A model generated the notes under the pieces. It ran no database searches. It saw nothing but the letters and a program-made list of their open reading frames with translations, and had not been told where the DNA came from. DNA of 64,000 nt from Hydrogenophaga sp. NFH-34 (GTDB lineage: Bacteria; Pseudomonadota; Gammaproteobacteria; Burkholderiales; Burkholderiaceae_C): NCBI RefSeq assembly GCF_021401345.1, contig NZ_JACBGE010000021.1, forward strand, positions 1 through 64,000. The letters run 5' to 3'. The position numbers and the translations under genes are program-made. This document shows, in pieces, positions 1 through 8,565 of the stretch (positions within the stretch are counted from its first letter, which is position 1; every line of letters starts with the position of its first letter).

Positions 1-454
1 TGCGTTCTGTACTCAGTCACGGGCTCGATCACCCCAGCCGCTACCAAACTGCACGGGCCGGTCTGGCCGCCTCAACGGCGGCCACACTCTACCGCGCCAG
101 TCAGATATGAAGATACAAGCCTGGCCGGGGTATTCAACGGGCCGCGTTATTGGCACGCCCGTGCTGCGAGAGGCTGGCTCTTCTTCGCCTGAGCGCCAGG
201 GTTGACTGCCTCCACGGCTGCCCCCGGGCGCTGCGCGCCCTCCGCCTCTATGCCGCTGCGGCAGCCATCCCTGTCACTCAGGCAGCAACCACCATGCAGG
301 CGCGCCAACGGCTGCACACCACCGTTTCGTCAGATCGGGGTGATGGGTCGCCCTGCGCAGCGGCATCAAGGAGGAGCCGGCACAGCCGGCGGGGGACAGT
401 CGCGGAGCAGGGTGCCCCGCCGCACCGATCCCGCGAGGTCGCTGTCAACCTGAA
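1..454. other. Intergenic region downstream of tyrS
   Basis: No convincing gene, tRNA or rRNA was recognised here. Short open frames are present, but they have no ribosome-binding site and no recognisable protein. Two GC-rich hairpins are visible: one at 64-84 (8-bp stem, 5-nt loop) and a short one near 373-389 (GCCGG/CCGGC stem). The second lies just past the tyrS stop but lacks a clear U-run, so it is only a weak terminator candidate. A gene starting left of the window edge cannot be excluded. Confidence 0.4.
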
Positions 455-1732
455 TCAGGACAGTGTGACCTTGGCAAACTTCCGCTTGCCCACCTGCACC
501 ACATAGACCCCGGCCCCCAGCTTCAACCCCTTGTCGCTGACCACGGAGGAGTCCACCCGCACACCGCCGCCCTCGATCAAGCGGTTCGCCTCGCTGGAGG
601 AAGGTGCCAGCCCGGCCGATTTGAGCAGCGCCCCGATGCCCAGCGGCGCACCGCTCAGCGACACCTCGGGAATCTCGTCCGGCACCCCGCCCTTGCTGCG
701 GTTGACAAAATCCTGCTCCGCCGCATCGGCCGCCGCCGCGCTGTGAAACCGCGCAGTGATCTCCTTGGCCAGCATCACCTTCGCGTCCTTGGGATTGCGG
801 CCCGCGGCGACCTCGGCCTTGAGGGCCTCGATCTGTGCCATGGACTTGAAGGACAGCAGCGTGAACCAGTCCCACATCAGCGTGTCCGAGATGCTCAGCA
901 CCTTGGCGAACATGGTGTTGGCGTCCTCGGTGATCCCGATGTAGTTGTTCTTGGACTTGGACATCTTGTCCACCCCGTCCAGCCCCACCAGCAGCGGCAT
1001 CGTCAGGATGCACTGCGGCTCCAGGCCATACTCGGCCTGCAGATGGCGCCCCATCAGCAGATTGAACTTCTGGTCGGTCCCACCCAGCTCCAGGTCGCTC
1101 TTGAGCGCCACCGAGTCGTACCCCTGCATCAGGGGATAGAGGAACTCGTGCACGCTGATCGGCGTGCCGGCCGAGAAACGCTGGTGGAAATCGTTGCGCT
1201 CCATCATGCGCGCCACGGTGTACTTGGCGGCGAGCTGGATCATGCCCATCGAACCCAGCGGCAGGCTCCACTCGCTGTTGTAGCGAATCTCGGTTTTGCT
1301 TTCATCCAACACCAGACTGGCCTGCTTGTAGTAGGTCTCGGCGTTGGCCTTGATCTGCTCGGGCGTGAGCGGCGGGCGCGTGCTGTTGCGGCCAGAGGGG
1401 TCGCCGATCAGGCTGGTGAAGTCGCCGATCAGGAAGATCACCGTGTGGCCCAGGTCCTGCAACTGGCGCATCTTGTTGAGCACCACCGTGTGACCGATGT
1501 GAATGTCGGGCGCGGTCGGGTCCAGCCCCAGCTTGATGCGCAACGGCACCCCGCTGGCTTCGGAACGGGCGAGTTTCTTCAGCCAGTCGTCCTGCGGAAT
1601 CAGCTCGTCACAACCGCGCAGGGTGATGGCCAGCGCTTCGCGAACACGGTCGGTGACCGGCGATCCGACAGACGGTGCGGCAACAGGGGCTTGAGAGGCG
1701 TCAGAGCGGGTATTCATAGGGGGATTTCGCAT
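455..1732 (-). CDS. tyrS: Tyrosyl-tRNA synthetase
   Basis: Charges tRNA-Tyr with tyrosine in the cytoplasm. The 425-residue product has the class I signatures: HIGH at residues 78-81 and KMSKS at 256-260. A C-terminal S4-like RNA-binding domain covers about the last 80 residues. Length fits the bacterial TyrZ-like type. ATG at 1732 is preceded by AGGCG at good spacing. A second in-frame ATG at 1717 has no Shine-Dalgarno sequence, so the longer form is preferred; the first 30 residues are low-complexity either way. It is divergent from the M23 peptidase gene. Confidence 0.95.
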   Translation of the reverse strand: MRNPPMNTRSDASQAPVAAPSVGSPVTDRVREALAITLRGCDELIPQDDWLKKLARSEASGVPLRIKLGLDPTAPDIHIGHTVVLNKMRQLQDLGHTVIFLIGDFTSLIGDPSGRNSTRPPLTPEQIKANAETYYKQASLVLDESKTEIRYNSEWSLPLGSMGMIQLAAKYTVARMMERNDFHQRFSAGTPISVHEFLYPLMQGYDSVALKSDLELGGTDQKFNLLMGRHLQAEYGLEPQCILTMPLLVGLDGVDKMSKSKNNYIGITEDANTMFAKVLSISDTLMWDWFTLLSFKSMAQIEALKAEVAAGRNPKDAKVMLAKEITARFHSAAAADAAEQDFVNRSKGGVPDEIPEVSLSGAPLGIGALLKSAGLAPSSSEANRLIEGGGVRVDSSVVSDKGLKLGAGVYVVQVGKRKFAKVTLS

Positions 1733-1836
1733 GTCATTCGCCTGACACTGGCTCTATACTAGAAAAGGCTGTGGTCAGATTTTAGAGGGGTCGGGCATCC
1801 CTCGTTGGCCAGACCCGGCGCACGCTGCTGTGCCCG

Positions 1837-3276
1837 GTGCGGAACTTGCTGCAGCCAGAACCCTCACACCAGGCTTCTGAGCCTTCCGCAGCGCTGCTGC
1901 TGCGCCTTCGCAACCGATTCGACATTTTGAAACTCAACCCCTTGCCCCTGCTGAGCGGCATGGCGCAGGCTTCGGCCCAGCTGCTGTCCCGCCATCCGCG
2001 TCGTGTGGCAGCCGGGCTGGGCGTGCTGCTGCTGGGAACCGGTGTCACCGCCTTCGGTATCGCCCCCTTGGCCCCCGACGCCGCCGACCTGCCTGTGACC
2101 CGTATCGTCGAAGCCGTGCCCTTCGCACCGCTGTCTCCCGACGCTCTCGGACCGGCATTGCCCTTCACCCTCTACCGCAGCGAAGCGGTCCGCCGCGACG
2201 ACACACCCCAGAGCCTGCTGCAGCGCCTTGGCGTCCAGGACCCGGCCGCGCTGGCCTATCTGCGCAACGACCCGGCCATGCGCGACCTGTTCGGCGCCCG
2301 CACCGGCAAGCTCGTGACCGTTGAAACCAATGACCGCCACGAGTTGCTGCGACTCCAGGCCCGCTGGCTGCCCGGCGATGAACGCAGCTTCACCCGGGTC
2401 ACGGTCGAGAACGGTGACCAGGGCTGGCACACCAGCGTCGAAGCCGCCGAACTCGAACCCACCTCGCAATTGGCTGGCGGGGTCATCCGCAGCTCGCTGT
2501 TTGCCGCGACCGACGCCATCGGTCTGCCCGACAGCGTCGCGGTGCAACTGGCCGAAATTTTTGGCAGCGACATCGATTTCCGCCGCGACCTCCGCGAGGG
2601 CGACCGCTTCAGCGTGGTCTACGAAACCCTCAACGCCGATGGCGAAGTCATGCGGACGGGCCGCGTGCTCAGCGCCTCGTTCATCAACAACGGCAAGACG
2701 TTCGAAGCGGTCTGGTACGAACCTCCCGGCCAGAAAGGCGCCTATTACGGCTTTGATGGCCAGTCTTCGCGCAAGAACTTCTTGTCCTCGCCCCTTGCCT
2801 TCACCCGCGTGAGCAGCGGCTATGGGATGCGCTTCCACCCGATCACCGGTAAGCAGAAGGCCCACCTGGGTGTCGATTACGCAGCACCCTCCGGCACCCC
2901 CGTGCGCACCATCGGTGATGGTGTCGTGAGCTTTGCCGGCTGGCGCAATGGCTACGGCAACACCATCGAGATCTCGCACCGGGGCAACCAGTCGACCTTG
3001 TATGCCCACCTCAGCCGCATCGGCGTGCGCCAGGGGCAGAAGGTCGAACAAGGGGAATTCATTGGTGCCGTCGGTTCGACAGGCCTGTCCACCGGCCCCC
3101 ACCTGCACCTGGAATTCAAGGTGAAGGGCGTGCATCAGGACCCATTGGAAGTGGCCCGCAAGAGCGAAAGCGTGCCCATGCAGGCCGAATGGCGTGCCGG
3201 CTTCAATGCCGTCGCGGCCTTGCAACGCGCGCAACTCGACGCCGCCAGATCGGTGCAGCAAGCCAGCGCCGAATGA
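1837..3276 (+). CDS. M23 family metalloendopeptidase (membrane-anchored)
   Basis: Predicted periplasmic zinc peptidase acting on peptidoglycan cross-links. The C-terminal LytM/M23 domain carries the metal ligands H343 and D347 (HLGVD motif) and the HLH motif at 422-424. A single hydrophobic segment near residues 55-78 probably anchors it in the inner membrane, with a LysM/OapA-like middle region. The GTG at 1837 is the longest start. No good Shine-Dalgarno sequence is seen there or at the in-frame TTG at 1927 or ATG at 1960, so the first 40 residues are uncertain. A TATACT box at 1755-1760 could be its -10. It ends at a strong terminator shared with erpA. Confidence 0.88.
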   Translation: MRNLLQPEPSHQASEPSAALLLRLRNRFDILKLNPLPLLSGMAQASAQLLSRHPRRVAAGLGVLLLGTGVTAFGIAPLAPDAADLPVTRIVEAVPFAPLSPDALGPALPFTLYRSEAVRRDDTPQSLLQRLGVQDPAALAYLRNDPAMRDLFGARTGKLVTVETNDRHELLRLQARWLPGDERSFTRVTVENGDQGWHTSVEAAELEPTSQLAGGVIRSSLFAATDAIGLPDSVAVQLAEIFGSDIDFRRDLREGDRFSVVYETLNADGEVMRTGRVLSASFINNGKTFEAVWYEPPGQKGAYYGFDGQSSRKNFLSSPLAFTRVSSGYGMRFHPITGKQKAHLGVDYAAPSGTPVRTIGDGVVSFAGWRNGYGNTIEISHRGNQSTLYAHLSRIGVRQGQKVEQGEFIGAVGSTGLSTGPHLHLEFKVKGVHQDPLEVARKSESVPMQAEWRAGFNAVAALQRAQLDAARSVQQASAE

Positions 3277-3310
3277 CCCGGAGCGTGCCGCAGGCACGCC
3301 AGCAGCCAAG

Positions 3311-3341
3311 AAAAAAGGAGCGCCCGGGCGCTCCTTTTTTT
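3311..3341. terminator. Bidirectional rho-independent terminator
   Basis: A perfect 18-nt GC palindrome (3317-3334) is flanked by six A on the left and seven T on the right, so it works as an intrinsic terminator in both directions. It sits between the convergent M23 peptidase and erpA genes. Confidence 0.9.
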
Positions 3342-3364
3342 GTCCCGGCTCGCGGAAAAACCAC

Positions 3365-3730
3365 TCAGACGCTGAAGCTCGATCCACAGCCACAGGTCGT
3401 CGTGGCATTCGGGTTGCGGATCACGAACTGGGCGCCTTCGAGGTCTTCCTTGTAGTCGATCTCTGCGCCAGCCAGATACTGGTAGCTCATCGCATCGATC
3501 AGCAGGGTGACCCCATTCTTGGACATCTGGGTGTCGTCTTCGTTGACGACCTCATCGAAGGTGAAGCCGTACTGGAAGCCGGAACAGCCGCCCCCCTGAA
3601 CGAAGACACGCAATTTCAGGTCGGGATTGCCCTCTTCGGCAACCAGGTCGGCCACTTTGGCTGCGGCGCTGTCGGTAAAGACCAGCGGTGCAGGCATGTC
3701 GGTGGGAAGGGCTTCGGCAACAGCGTTCAT
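3365..3730 (-). CDS. erpA: Iron-sulfur cluster insertion protein ErpA
   Basis: A-type carrier that hands Fe-S clusters to apo-enzymes. The 121 residues match the HesB/IscA fold, with the three cluster-binding cysteines C49 (GGGCSGF), C113 and C115 (CGCG near the C terminus). The start at 3730 has a good AAAGGAA ribosome-binding site. It lies downstream of the bactofilin gene on the same strand and ends at the shared bidirectional terminator. Confidence 0.95.
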   Translation of the reverse strand: MNAVAEALPTDMPAPLVFTDSAAAKVADLVAEEGNPDLKLRVFVQGGGCSGFQYGFTFDEVVNEDDTQMSKNGVTLLIDAMSYQYLAGAEIDYKEDLEGAQFVIRNPNATTTCGCGSSFSV

Positions 3731-3808
3731 GAGAGATTCCTTTCGGAGGCATGGGCACAGGGCCCTGAATTGCCGGAAATGCTAGCGCAAAACGCCTTGA
3801 CGCATCCC

Positions 3809-4210
3809 TCAGCCGTTGTTTGCCGCCAGTTTCAGTGTGGGCTTGTCTTCTTCGGCCCCTTCGGCCATCGGCTGGAGTTGCCCCGCAATGGTCGCCCCCT
3901 GGTGCATCTCCAGCGCCTTGTAGGAGACATCGCCTTCGATGCGTGCTCGCGGCTGGAGCTCCAGCAGTTCATACGCCTTCACAGGCCCTTTCACCGTCCC
4001 GTTGATGATCACGTGGTCGGCATGGATCTGCCCCGTGACACTGGCCGATTCGCTGACCACCAGGATGCTCGAATGTTCGTCGCTGGCCCGGATGTCGCCC
4101 ACCACTTCCCCGTCGACCCGAAGACCATCGTGGAACACCACATGACCTTCAATGCGGGTGCCCTGGGCAATCAGGCTTTTGATGGGCGGCTGCTTCTTCT
4201 TGCTGAACAT
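3809..4210 (-). CDS. Bactofilin family cytoskeletal protein
   Basis: The 133-residue product shows the bactofilin (DUF583) pattern: a short Lys-rich unstructured N terminus (MFSKKKQPP), then a right-handed beta-helix core with regularly spaced Gly/Val repeats (GTRIEG, VDGEVVG, VTGQI, INGTVKG, IEGDV), then a disordered acidic tail. Bactofilins form nucleotide-free filaments that localise cell-wall or envelope enzymes. The neighbouring M23 peptidase is a plausible functional partner, though this is inferred from position. It is 27 nt downstream of the DUF6776-like gene and probably co-transcribed with it. Confidence 0.9.
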   Translation of the reverse strand: MFSKKKQPPIKSLIAQGTRIEGHVVFHDGLRVDGEVVGDIRASDEHSSILVVSESASVTGQIHADHVIINGTVKGPVKAYELLELQPRARIEGDVSYKALEMHQGATIAGQLQPMAEGAEEDKPTLKLAANNG

Positions 4211-4237
4211 CGACGTTCTCCGGGGACGGCACAGCCG

Positions 4238-4945
4238 TCAGAGCTTGACGGTCTGGATGGATTTGACGGCACCGCCCTGCACGATCCGGGCGGTCACGGT
4301 TTTTACCACGACCGCTGCCGGCACGTCCACGACGCCCTCCTGGCGCAAATAGCTGCGCACACTGACCGGCTTCGGGGTGCCCGGCGCATCCAGCGTCCAG
4401 GGGCGCCCTTCGAGCGTGCCGGCAAATGAAAGCTCCAACGCACCCTTGAATTCCGGCGCGTTTTTCGACGGCTGAATCATGAGCACCTGCCACTTGAGCT
4501 GACCCTCGGTCAAACGCTCGACCTGCAGGCCACGAATGCTCAGCGCGTCGCCACCCGAGGCCGGAATCAGCCGCTCAAACAACCCCAGATCGCTGCGTAG
4601 CACCTGGTTGTCCGCTTCCAGCTGACGAATCTGCAGAATCAACTGCTCCTGTGCCGCCTTCTCGGCGGTCAGCAGGCTTTCGGCGGTATTCGCCACCGAC
4701 TGGGCCTTGCCCAGTTCCTCACGCAGACTCACCACATCAGAGCGCAGTTGCGCCAACTCTTCCTTGGCACCCCGCTCAAGGCCCGCGATGTCTTTGCCCG
4801 TCTCGAAAGCCCAGAGGGCCAGCGCCCCCGAAAAACCCAGCACCACCGCCGCCAGCAACCAGCGCAGCGGCCAAGGCATGGCACTGCGGATCGCCACCCG
4901 TGGGCTGCTCACCGTCAGGCGTCGCCGTAACAGCCGGAATCTCAT
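4238..4945 (-). CDS. DUF6776-like membrane-anchored coiled-coil protein
   Basis: Function unknown. The 235-residue product has an Arg-rich cytoplasmic N terminus, one hydrophobic segment around residues 27-48, a coiled coil (about 60-125, heptads rich in Leu, Gln and Glu) and a C-terminal beta-rich domain. It is therefore probably a single-pass inner-membrane protein with a periplasmic C-terminal domain. It immediately precedes the bactofilin gene, which suggests a shared role in envelope organisation. The family name is from memory of betaproteobacterial neighbourhoods. Confidence 0.7.
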   Translation of the reverse strand: MRFRLLRRRLTVSSPRVAIRSAMPWPLRWLLAAVVLGFSGALALWAFETGKDIAGLERGAKEELAQLRSDVVSLREELGKAQSVANTAESLLTAEKAAQEQLILQIRQLEADNQVLRSDLGLFERLIPASGGDALSIRGLQVERLTEGQLKWQVLMIQPSKNAPEFKGALELSFAGTLEGRPWTLDAPGTPKPVSVRSYLRQEGVVDVPAAVVVKTVTARIVQGGAVKSIQTVKL

Positions 4946-4989
4946 TGAGCACCCTTCCCGTCAGCGAAAACCACCTTGCAGCGGCCCTC

Positions 4990-5031
4990 CAAAGACAAAA
5001 GCCGCCCCAAGACTGACTTGAGAGCGGCTTT
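4990..5031 (-). terminator. Intrinsic terminator of the rplM-rpsI operon
   Basis: Read on the minus strand, an 8-bp stem (AAAGCCGC/GCGGCTTT, 4998-5005 with 5024-5031) with an 18-nt loop is followed by TTTTGTCTTT. It lies 20 nt past the rpsI stop codon. Confidence 0.75.
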
Positions 5032-5051
5032 GGCGGTTCGAAGCAACGCGA

Positions 5052-5444
5052 TCAGCGCTTGCTGAACTGCTTGCGACGGCGTGCAGAACGCAGACCAACC
5101 TTCTTACGCTCGACTTCGCGAGCGTCGCGGGTCACGTAACCAGCGCTCGACAGGGCGGGCTTCAGGTTGGCGTCGTAATCGATCAGGGCGCGGGTGATGC
5201 CGTGGCGCACAGCGCCGGCCTGACCGGATTCGCCGCCACCGTGGACGTTGACCTGGATGTCGAAGGTTTCGACGTTCTCGGTCAGCACCAGGGGCTGCTT
5301 GGCGATCATGATCGAGGTCTGGCGGCCGAAGAACTGTTCGATGTCCTTGCCGTTGACCGTGATCTTGCCGGTGCCTTTTTTCAGAAACACGCGGGCGACG
5401 CTGGATTTGCGACGGCCGGTGCCATTGTTCCATTCACCAATCAT
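5052..5444 (-). CDS. rpsI: 30S ribosomal protein S9
   Basis: Small-subunit ribosomal protein whose basic C-terminal tail reaches the P-site tRNA. The 130-residue length and the ending KRKQFSKR-type tail (here RRRKQFSKR) are typical, as is the [12 protein letters not shown] start region. It is 10 nt downstream of rplM and translated from the same mRNA, as in nearly all bacteria. Confidence 0.98.
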   Translation of the reverse strand: MIGEWNNGTGRRKSSVARVFLKKGTGKITVNGKDIEQFFGRQTSIMIAKQPLVLTENVETFDIQVNVHGGGESGQAGAVRHGITRALIDYDANLKPALSSAGYVTRDAREVERKKVGLRSARRRKQFSKR

Positions 5445-5454
5445 CGTCGGCTCC

Positions 5455-5886
5455 TCAGATGTCCAGCACTTGCGGCTGTTGGGCGGTGTGCGGGTGCTCG
5501 GCGCCGCCGTACACCTTGAGCTTCTTGATCATGGCGTAACCCAGAGGACCCTTGGGCAGCATGCCCTTGACGGCCTTCTCGAGTGCGCGGCCAGGGTGCT
5601 TGGCCTGCATGTCACGGAAGCTGGTGGCATAGATGCCGCCCGGGAAACCGGAGTGACGGTAGTACATCTTGTCGGTGTTCTTCGTCCCGGTCACGCGCAG
5701 CTTGGCGGCGTTGATGATGACGATGTAATCACCGGTATCGACGTGAGGCGTGTAGATGGCCTTGTGCTTGCCGCGCAGACGGAGGGCCACTTCACTGGCG
5801 ACCCGTCCGAGAACCTTGTCGGTTGCGTCAATCACAAACCACTCGTGCTTCACGTCAGCGGGCTTGGCGCTGAACGTTTTGGTCAT
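5455..5886 (-). CDS. rplM: 50S ribosomal protein L13
   Basis: Early-assembly large-subunit protein. The ATG at 5886 gives a 143-residue product, the normal length, starting [12 protein letters not shown]. The open frame extends 80 codons further upstream, but that extension is not L13-like and overlaps the promoter. First gene of the rplM-rpsI pair. Confidence 0.97.
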   Translation of the reverse strand: MTKTFSAKPADVKHEWFVIDATDKVLGRVASEVALRLRGKHKAIYTPHVDTGDYIVIINAAKLRVTGTKNTDKMYYRHSGFPGGIYATSFRDMQAKHPGRALEKAVKGMLPKGPLGYAMIKKLKVYGGAEHPHTAQQPQVLDI

Positions 5887-6011
5887 GAGTTTTCTCTGCA
5901 AAGAGTTGGTTTGGCGGGCCCTTTTCCACGGTCGGTCGTTCTCTGACGGAACGCTCTTAGGTGGGTTGGTGTGCTTCGCCGCGGGACCACGAAATCGCTG
6001 CGAAGCCGAGT

Positions 6012-6041
6012 ATTGTACGATTTTTCCGCCATGGCCGGCAA
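6012..6041 (-). promoter_or_regulatory. Predicted sigma-70 promoter of rplM-rpsI
   Basis: On the minus strand TTGCCG (6036-6041) and TACAAT (6012-6017) are separated by 18 nt. This gives a leader of about 120 nt before the rplM start, long enough for autoregulation, although no defined leader structure was recognised. Confidence 0.6.
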
Positions 6042-6149
6042 GCAGCCCACACATCCCCGACGCATTCCCCCCGGGGTGACGGCCTCGTGGCCTGCTCCCT
6101 GTCTGCAAATCGGGCAGGGCCATCACCGTTCTGGCGCTACCATCGCCCG

Positions 6150-7064
6150 ATGTTCAGTTACCGCCACGCCTTCCACGCCGGCAACCACGCCGACGTGTTG
6201 AAACACACCACCCTGCTCGCCACCTTGCGTCATCTGATGCAGAAGGAGGCAGGCATCACCCTGGTGGACACCCATGCGGGCGCGGGCCTTTACCGGCTCG
6301 ATGGCGACTACGCGGAAAAGGGCGGCGAGGCGGCCGACGGCATCGTCAAGCTGATGGCAGCTTTGCGCGCAGCCGGACAAGAGCCGCTGCCTTCGACACC
6401 CGCCCTGGACGACTACCTCGACCTTATCGCCAGCTTCAACCCCGACGACCAGCTTCGCGTCTATCCGGGCTCCCCTTTTGTCATGCAGTCGCTCATGCGC
6501 ACCGAGTCGCGCGACCGGCTCAAGCTGTTTGAACTGCACCCCACCGACAGCCGCACGCTCACAGCCAACGTGGCCCAACTGAACGCGGGCCGCCAGGTGT
6601 CTGTCCAGCTCCAGGATGGTTTCGAGAGCCTGAAACCGATGCTGCCCCCCCCACCTTCCACCTCAGGCTCCAAGCGGGCGCTGGTCCTCATCGACCCAAG
6701 CTACGAAATCAAAAGCGACTACGCGAAAGTAAGCGCCTGCATACAGGAGTGCCTCAAGCGCTTCCCCACCGGCTGCTACCTGGTCTGGTATCCGATCATT
6801 CCCCGCGCCGAGGCGCACGACCTGCCCAGGCGCCTCAAGACGCTCTCCAACCAGGCCGGTCGGCCCTGGCTGCATGCCACACTCAACATCGGGCAAAGAG
6901 ACCTGTCGCTCAATGAGCGCCCAGGCCTGTCCGCCAGTGGCATGTTTGTGATCAACCCGCCGCACACCCTCAAGGCAGAGCTGCAGGCGACGCTGCCGCG
7001 GGTGCTGGACGTGCTCGGACGGGGACGCGGCAAAGCGCAGTCGGTGGAGGCTGGCGGCCGCTGA
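6150..7064 (+). CDS. rlmJ: 23S rRNA (adenine2030-N6)-methyltransferase RlmJ
   Basis: Methylates A2030 of 23S rRNA using S-adenosylmethionine. The 304-residue product begins [19 protein letters not shown], the family's N-terminal signature. It has the SAM-binding DTHAGAG segment at about residues 43-49 and the catalytic (D/N)PP(Y/F)-type motif as DPSYE. The ATG at 6150 matches the family start; upstream in-frame codons overlap the rplM leader and are rejected. Slightly longer than the E. coli protein because of small insertions such as a proline-rich loop before DPSYE. Confidence 0.93.
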   Translation: MFSYRHAFHAGNHADVLKHTTLLATLRHLMQKEAGITLVDTHAGAGLYRLDGDYAEKGGEAADGIVKLMAALRAAGQEPLPSTPALDDYLDLIASFNPDDQLRVYPGSPFVMQSLMRTESRDRLKLFELHPTDSRTLTANVAQLNAGRQVSVQLQDGFESLKPMLPPPPSTSGSKRALVLIDPSYEIKSDYAKVSACIQECLKRFPTGCYLVWYPIIPRAEAHDLPRRLKTLSNQAGRPWLHATLNIGQRDLSLNERPGLSASGMFVINPPHTLKAELQATLPRVLDVLGRGRGKAQSVEAGGR

Positions 7065-7137
7065 CCGCTATCCACAAACGCCCGCGGCATGACCGCCGCA
7101 CCACCGCCCACGGGTAAATCCCGATCCGACCGGGCCG

Positions 7138-7174
7138 AATTAACCAACCGATCGGTCGGTTAATTTTCTATACT
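7138..7174 (+). promoter_or_regulatory. PaaR/TetR-type operator and paa promoter
   Basis: A 28-bp palindrome at 7138-7165 with a single mismatched pair (core ACCGATCGGT) is followed immediately by TATACT (7169-7174), a good -10 box. The palindrome covers the expected -35 region, so a bound dimer would block RNA polymerase. TetR-family PaaR repressors of phenylacetate operons in betaproteobacteria use similar ACCGACCGGTCGGT-like sites. The regulator gene is not in this window. Confidence 0.75.
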
Positions 7175-7210
7175 GCACGCCTGTCCACGACACGGTCTCA
7201 GGAGCCGCGC

Positions 7211-8233
7211 ATGTATACCCAGTCGTTTTCGGTCGCTGATGGTGCCACTCCCGGCGCGGCAAAGCCGGCCGCCACGCCCCTTCGCAACGAAGACGCGGCG
7301 CTGCAGGCGCACTTCGACACCGTCATCGACGCCGACGGCAAGATCGAGCCGCGCGACTGGATGCCCGAGGCCTACCGCAAGACCCTGGTGCGCCAGATCA
7401 GCCAGCACGCGCACAGCGAGATCGTCGGCATGCTGCCCGAAGGCAACTGGATCAGCCGCGCGCCCAGCCTCAAACGCAAAGCCATCCTGATCGCCAAGGT
7501 GCAAGACGAAGGCGGCCACGGCCTCTATTTGTATAGCGCCGCCGAAACCCTGGGCACCAGCCGCGACCAGATGCTGGATGCCCTGCACACCGGCAAGGCC
7601 AAGTACAGCTCGATCTTCAACTACCCCACGCTCAACTGGGCCGACGTGGGCGTGATCGGCTGGCTGGTCGACGGCGCGGCGATCATGAACCAGATTCCGC
7701 TGTGCCGTTGCAGCTATGGGCCCTATGCGCGCGCCATGATCCGCGTCTGCAAGGAAGAGAGCTTCCACCAGCGCCAGGGCTACGAGGCCCTGTTGGTGAT
7801 GATGCAGGGCACGGCCGAACAGAAGGCCATGGTGCAGGATGCCGTCAACCGGTACTGGTGGAAATGCCTGGCCATGTTCGGCCCGCCCGACGCCGACAGC
7901 CCCAACAGCGTGCAGGGCATGCGCTGGGGCATCAAGCGCATCGGCAACGACGACCTGCGCCAGAAGTTCGTCGACGCCACCGTGCCGCAGGCCGAGGTGC
8001 TGGGTGTGACCCTGCCTGACCCCGACCTGAAATGGAACGAGGCGCGTGGCCACTGGGACTACGGACAGATCGACTGGGACGAGTTCTGGGCCACGGTCAA
8101 CGGCCACGGCCCGATGAACCAGGAGCGCCTGACCACCCGCGTCAAGGCACACGAACAGGGCGCCTGGGTGCGCGAAGCCGCGCTGGTCCACGCTCGCAAG
8201 CAACAGCAACGCCCACAAAAGGAGGCCGCATGA
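7211..8233 (+). CDS. paaA: 1,2-phenylacetyl-CoA epoxidase, catalytic subunit PaaA
   Basis: Catalytic di-iron subunit of the multicomponent monooxygenase that epoxidises the ring of phenylacetyl-CoA, the committed step of aerobic phenylacetate degradation. The 340-residue product has the ferritin-like di-iron ligand motifs, including [14 protein letters not shown] and [16 protein letters not shown] lies 6 nt before the ATG at 7211. First gene of paaABCDE; paaB starts inside its last codons (4-nt overlap). Confidence 0.96.
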   Translation: MYTQSFSVADGATPGAAKPAATPLRNEDAALQAHFDTVIDADGKIEPRDWMPEAYRKTLVRQISQHAHSEIVGMLPEGNWISRAPSLKRKAILIAKVQDEGGHGLYLYSAAETLGTSRDQMLDALHTGKAKYSSIFNYPTLNWADVGVIGWLVDGAAIMNQIPLCRCSYGPYARAMIRVCKEESFHQRQGYEALLVMMQGTAEQKAMVQDAVNRYWWKCLAMFGPPDADSPNSVQGMRWGIKRIGNDDLRQKFVDATVPQAEVLGVTLPDPDLKWNEARGHWDYGQIDWDEFWATVNGHGPMNQERLTTRVKAHEQGAWVREAALVHARKQQQRPQKEAA

Positions 8234-8565
8234 ACCAGAGCCCTCACCCCAGCCCTCTCCCCAAGGGAGAAGGCGCCCCGGCATTGAAAGAATGGCCCCT
8301 GTGGGAAGTGTTCGTGCGCAGCAAGCAGGGCCTGGAACACAAGCACTGCGGCAGCCTGCATGCCAGCGACGCCCGCCACGCCCTGCAGATGGCGCGCGAC
8401 GTCTACACCCGCCGGCAGGAAGGCGTGAGCATCTGGGTTGTGCCGTCGACCGCCATCACCGCCAGCGAACCCGACAGCAAGGACAGCTTCTTCGATCCGG
8501 CGGCTGACAAGGTCTACCGCCACCCGACCTTCTATCAGATCCCCGACAAAGTGGGGCACATGTGA
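8230..8565 (+). CDS. paaB: 1,2-phenylacetyl-CoA epoxidase subunit PaaB
   Basis: Small structural subunit of the phenylacetyl-CoA epoxidase complex. The conserved body begins at about residue 20 ([18 protein letters not shown]) and ends with the typical [11 protein letters not shown]. Residues 2-18 ([15 protein letters not shown]...) are not PaaB-like: they are encoded by a dispersed-repeat sequence that sits directly after the start codon. The ATG overlaps the end of paaA and has the AAGGAGG ribosome-binding site, so the extension is probably translated. No other start codon lies between it and the conserved body. The 111 residues exceed the usual ~95. Confidence 0.93.
   Translation: MNQSPHPSPLPKGEGAPALKEWPLWEVFVRSKQGLEHKHCGSLHASDARHALQMARDVYTRRQEGVSIWVVPSTAITASEPDSKDSFFDPAADKVYRHPTFYQIPDKVGHM
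8240..8275 (+). repeat. Dispersed CCCTCACCCC-type repeat inside paaB
   Basis: The segment CCCTCACCCCAGCCCTCTCC plus the following CCAAGGGAGAAGG resembles a palindromic intergenic repeat seen across many proteobacteria (known to me from memory). It contains the inverted repeat TCTCCC/GGGAGA. Here it is in frame within the first codons of paaB. Confidence 0.6.

Noticed and set aside
1..180. End of an rRNA operon
   Set aside because: Compared by eye with conserved 5S and 23S terminal segments; no match. Nothing tRNA-like either.
150..506. Possible short gene on the plus strand before tyrS
   Set aside because: Overlaps the tyrS end, Cys/Arg/Ala-biased sequence, no ribosome-binding site, no family resemblance.
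5887..6126. N-terminal extension of rplM
   Set aside because: It would add 80 residues foreign to L13 and run through the predicted promoter; the internal ATG gives the normal length.
8230..8290. paaB as a pseudogene disrupted by a repeat
   Set aside because: The repeat keeps the frame, contains no stop, and the conserved PaaB body is intact with normal overlaps to paaA and paaC.
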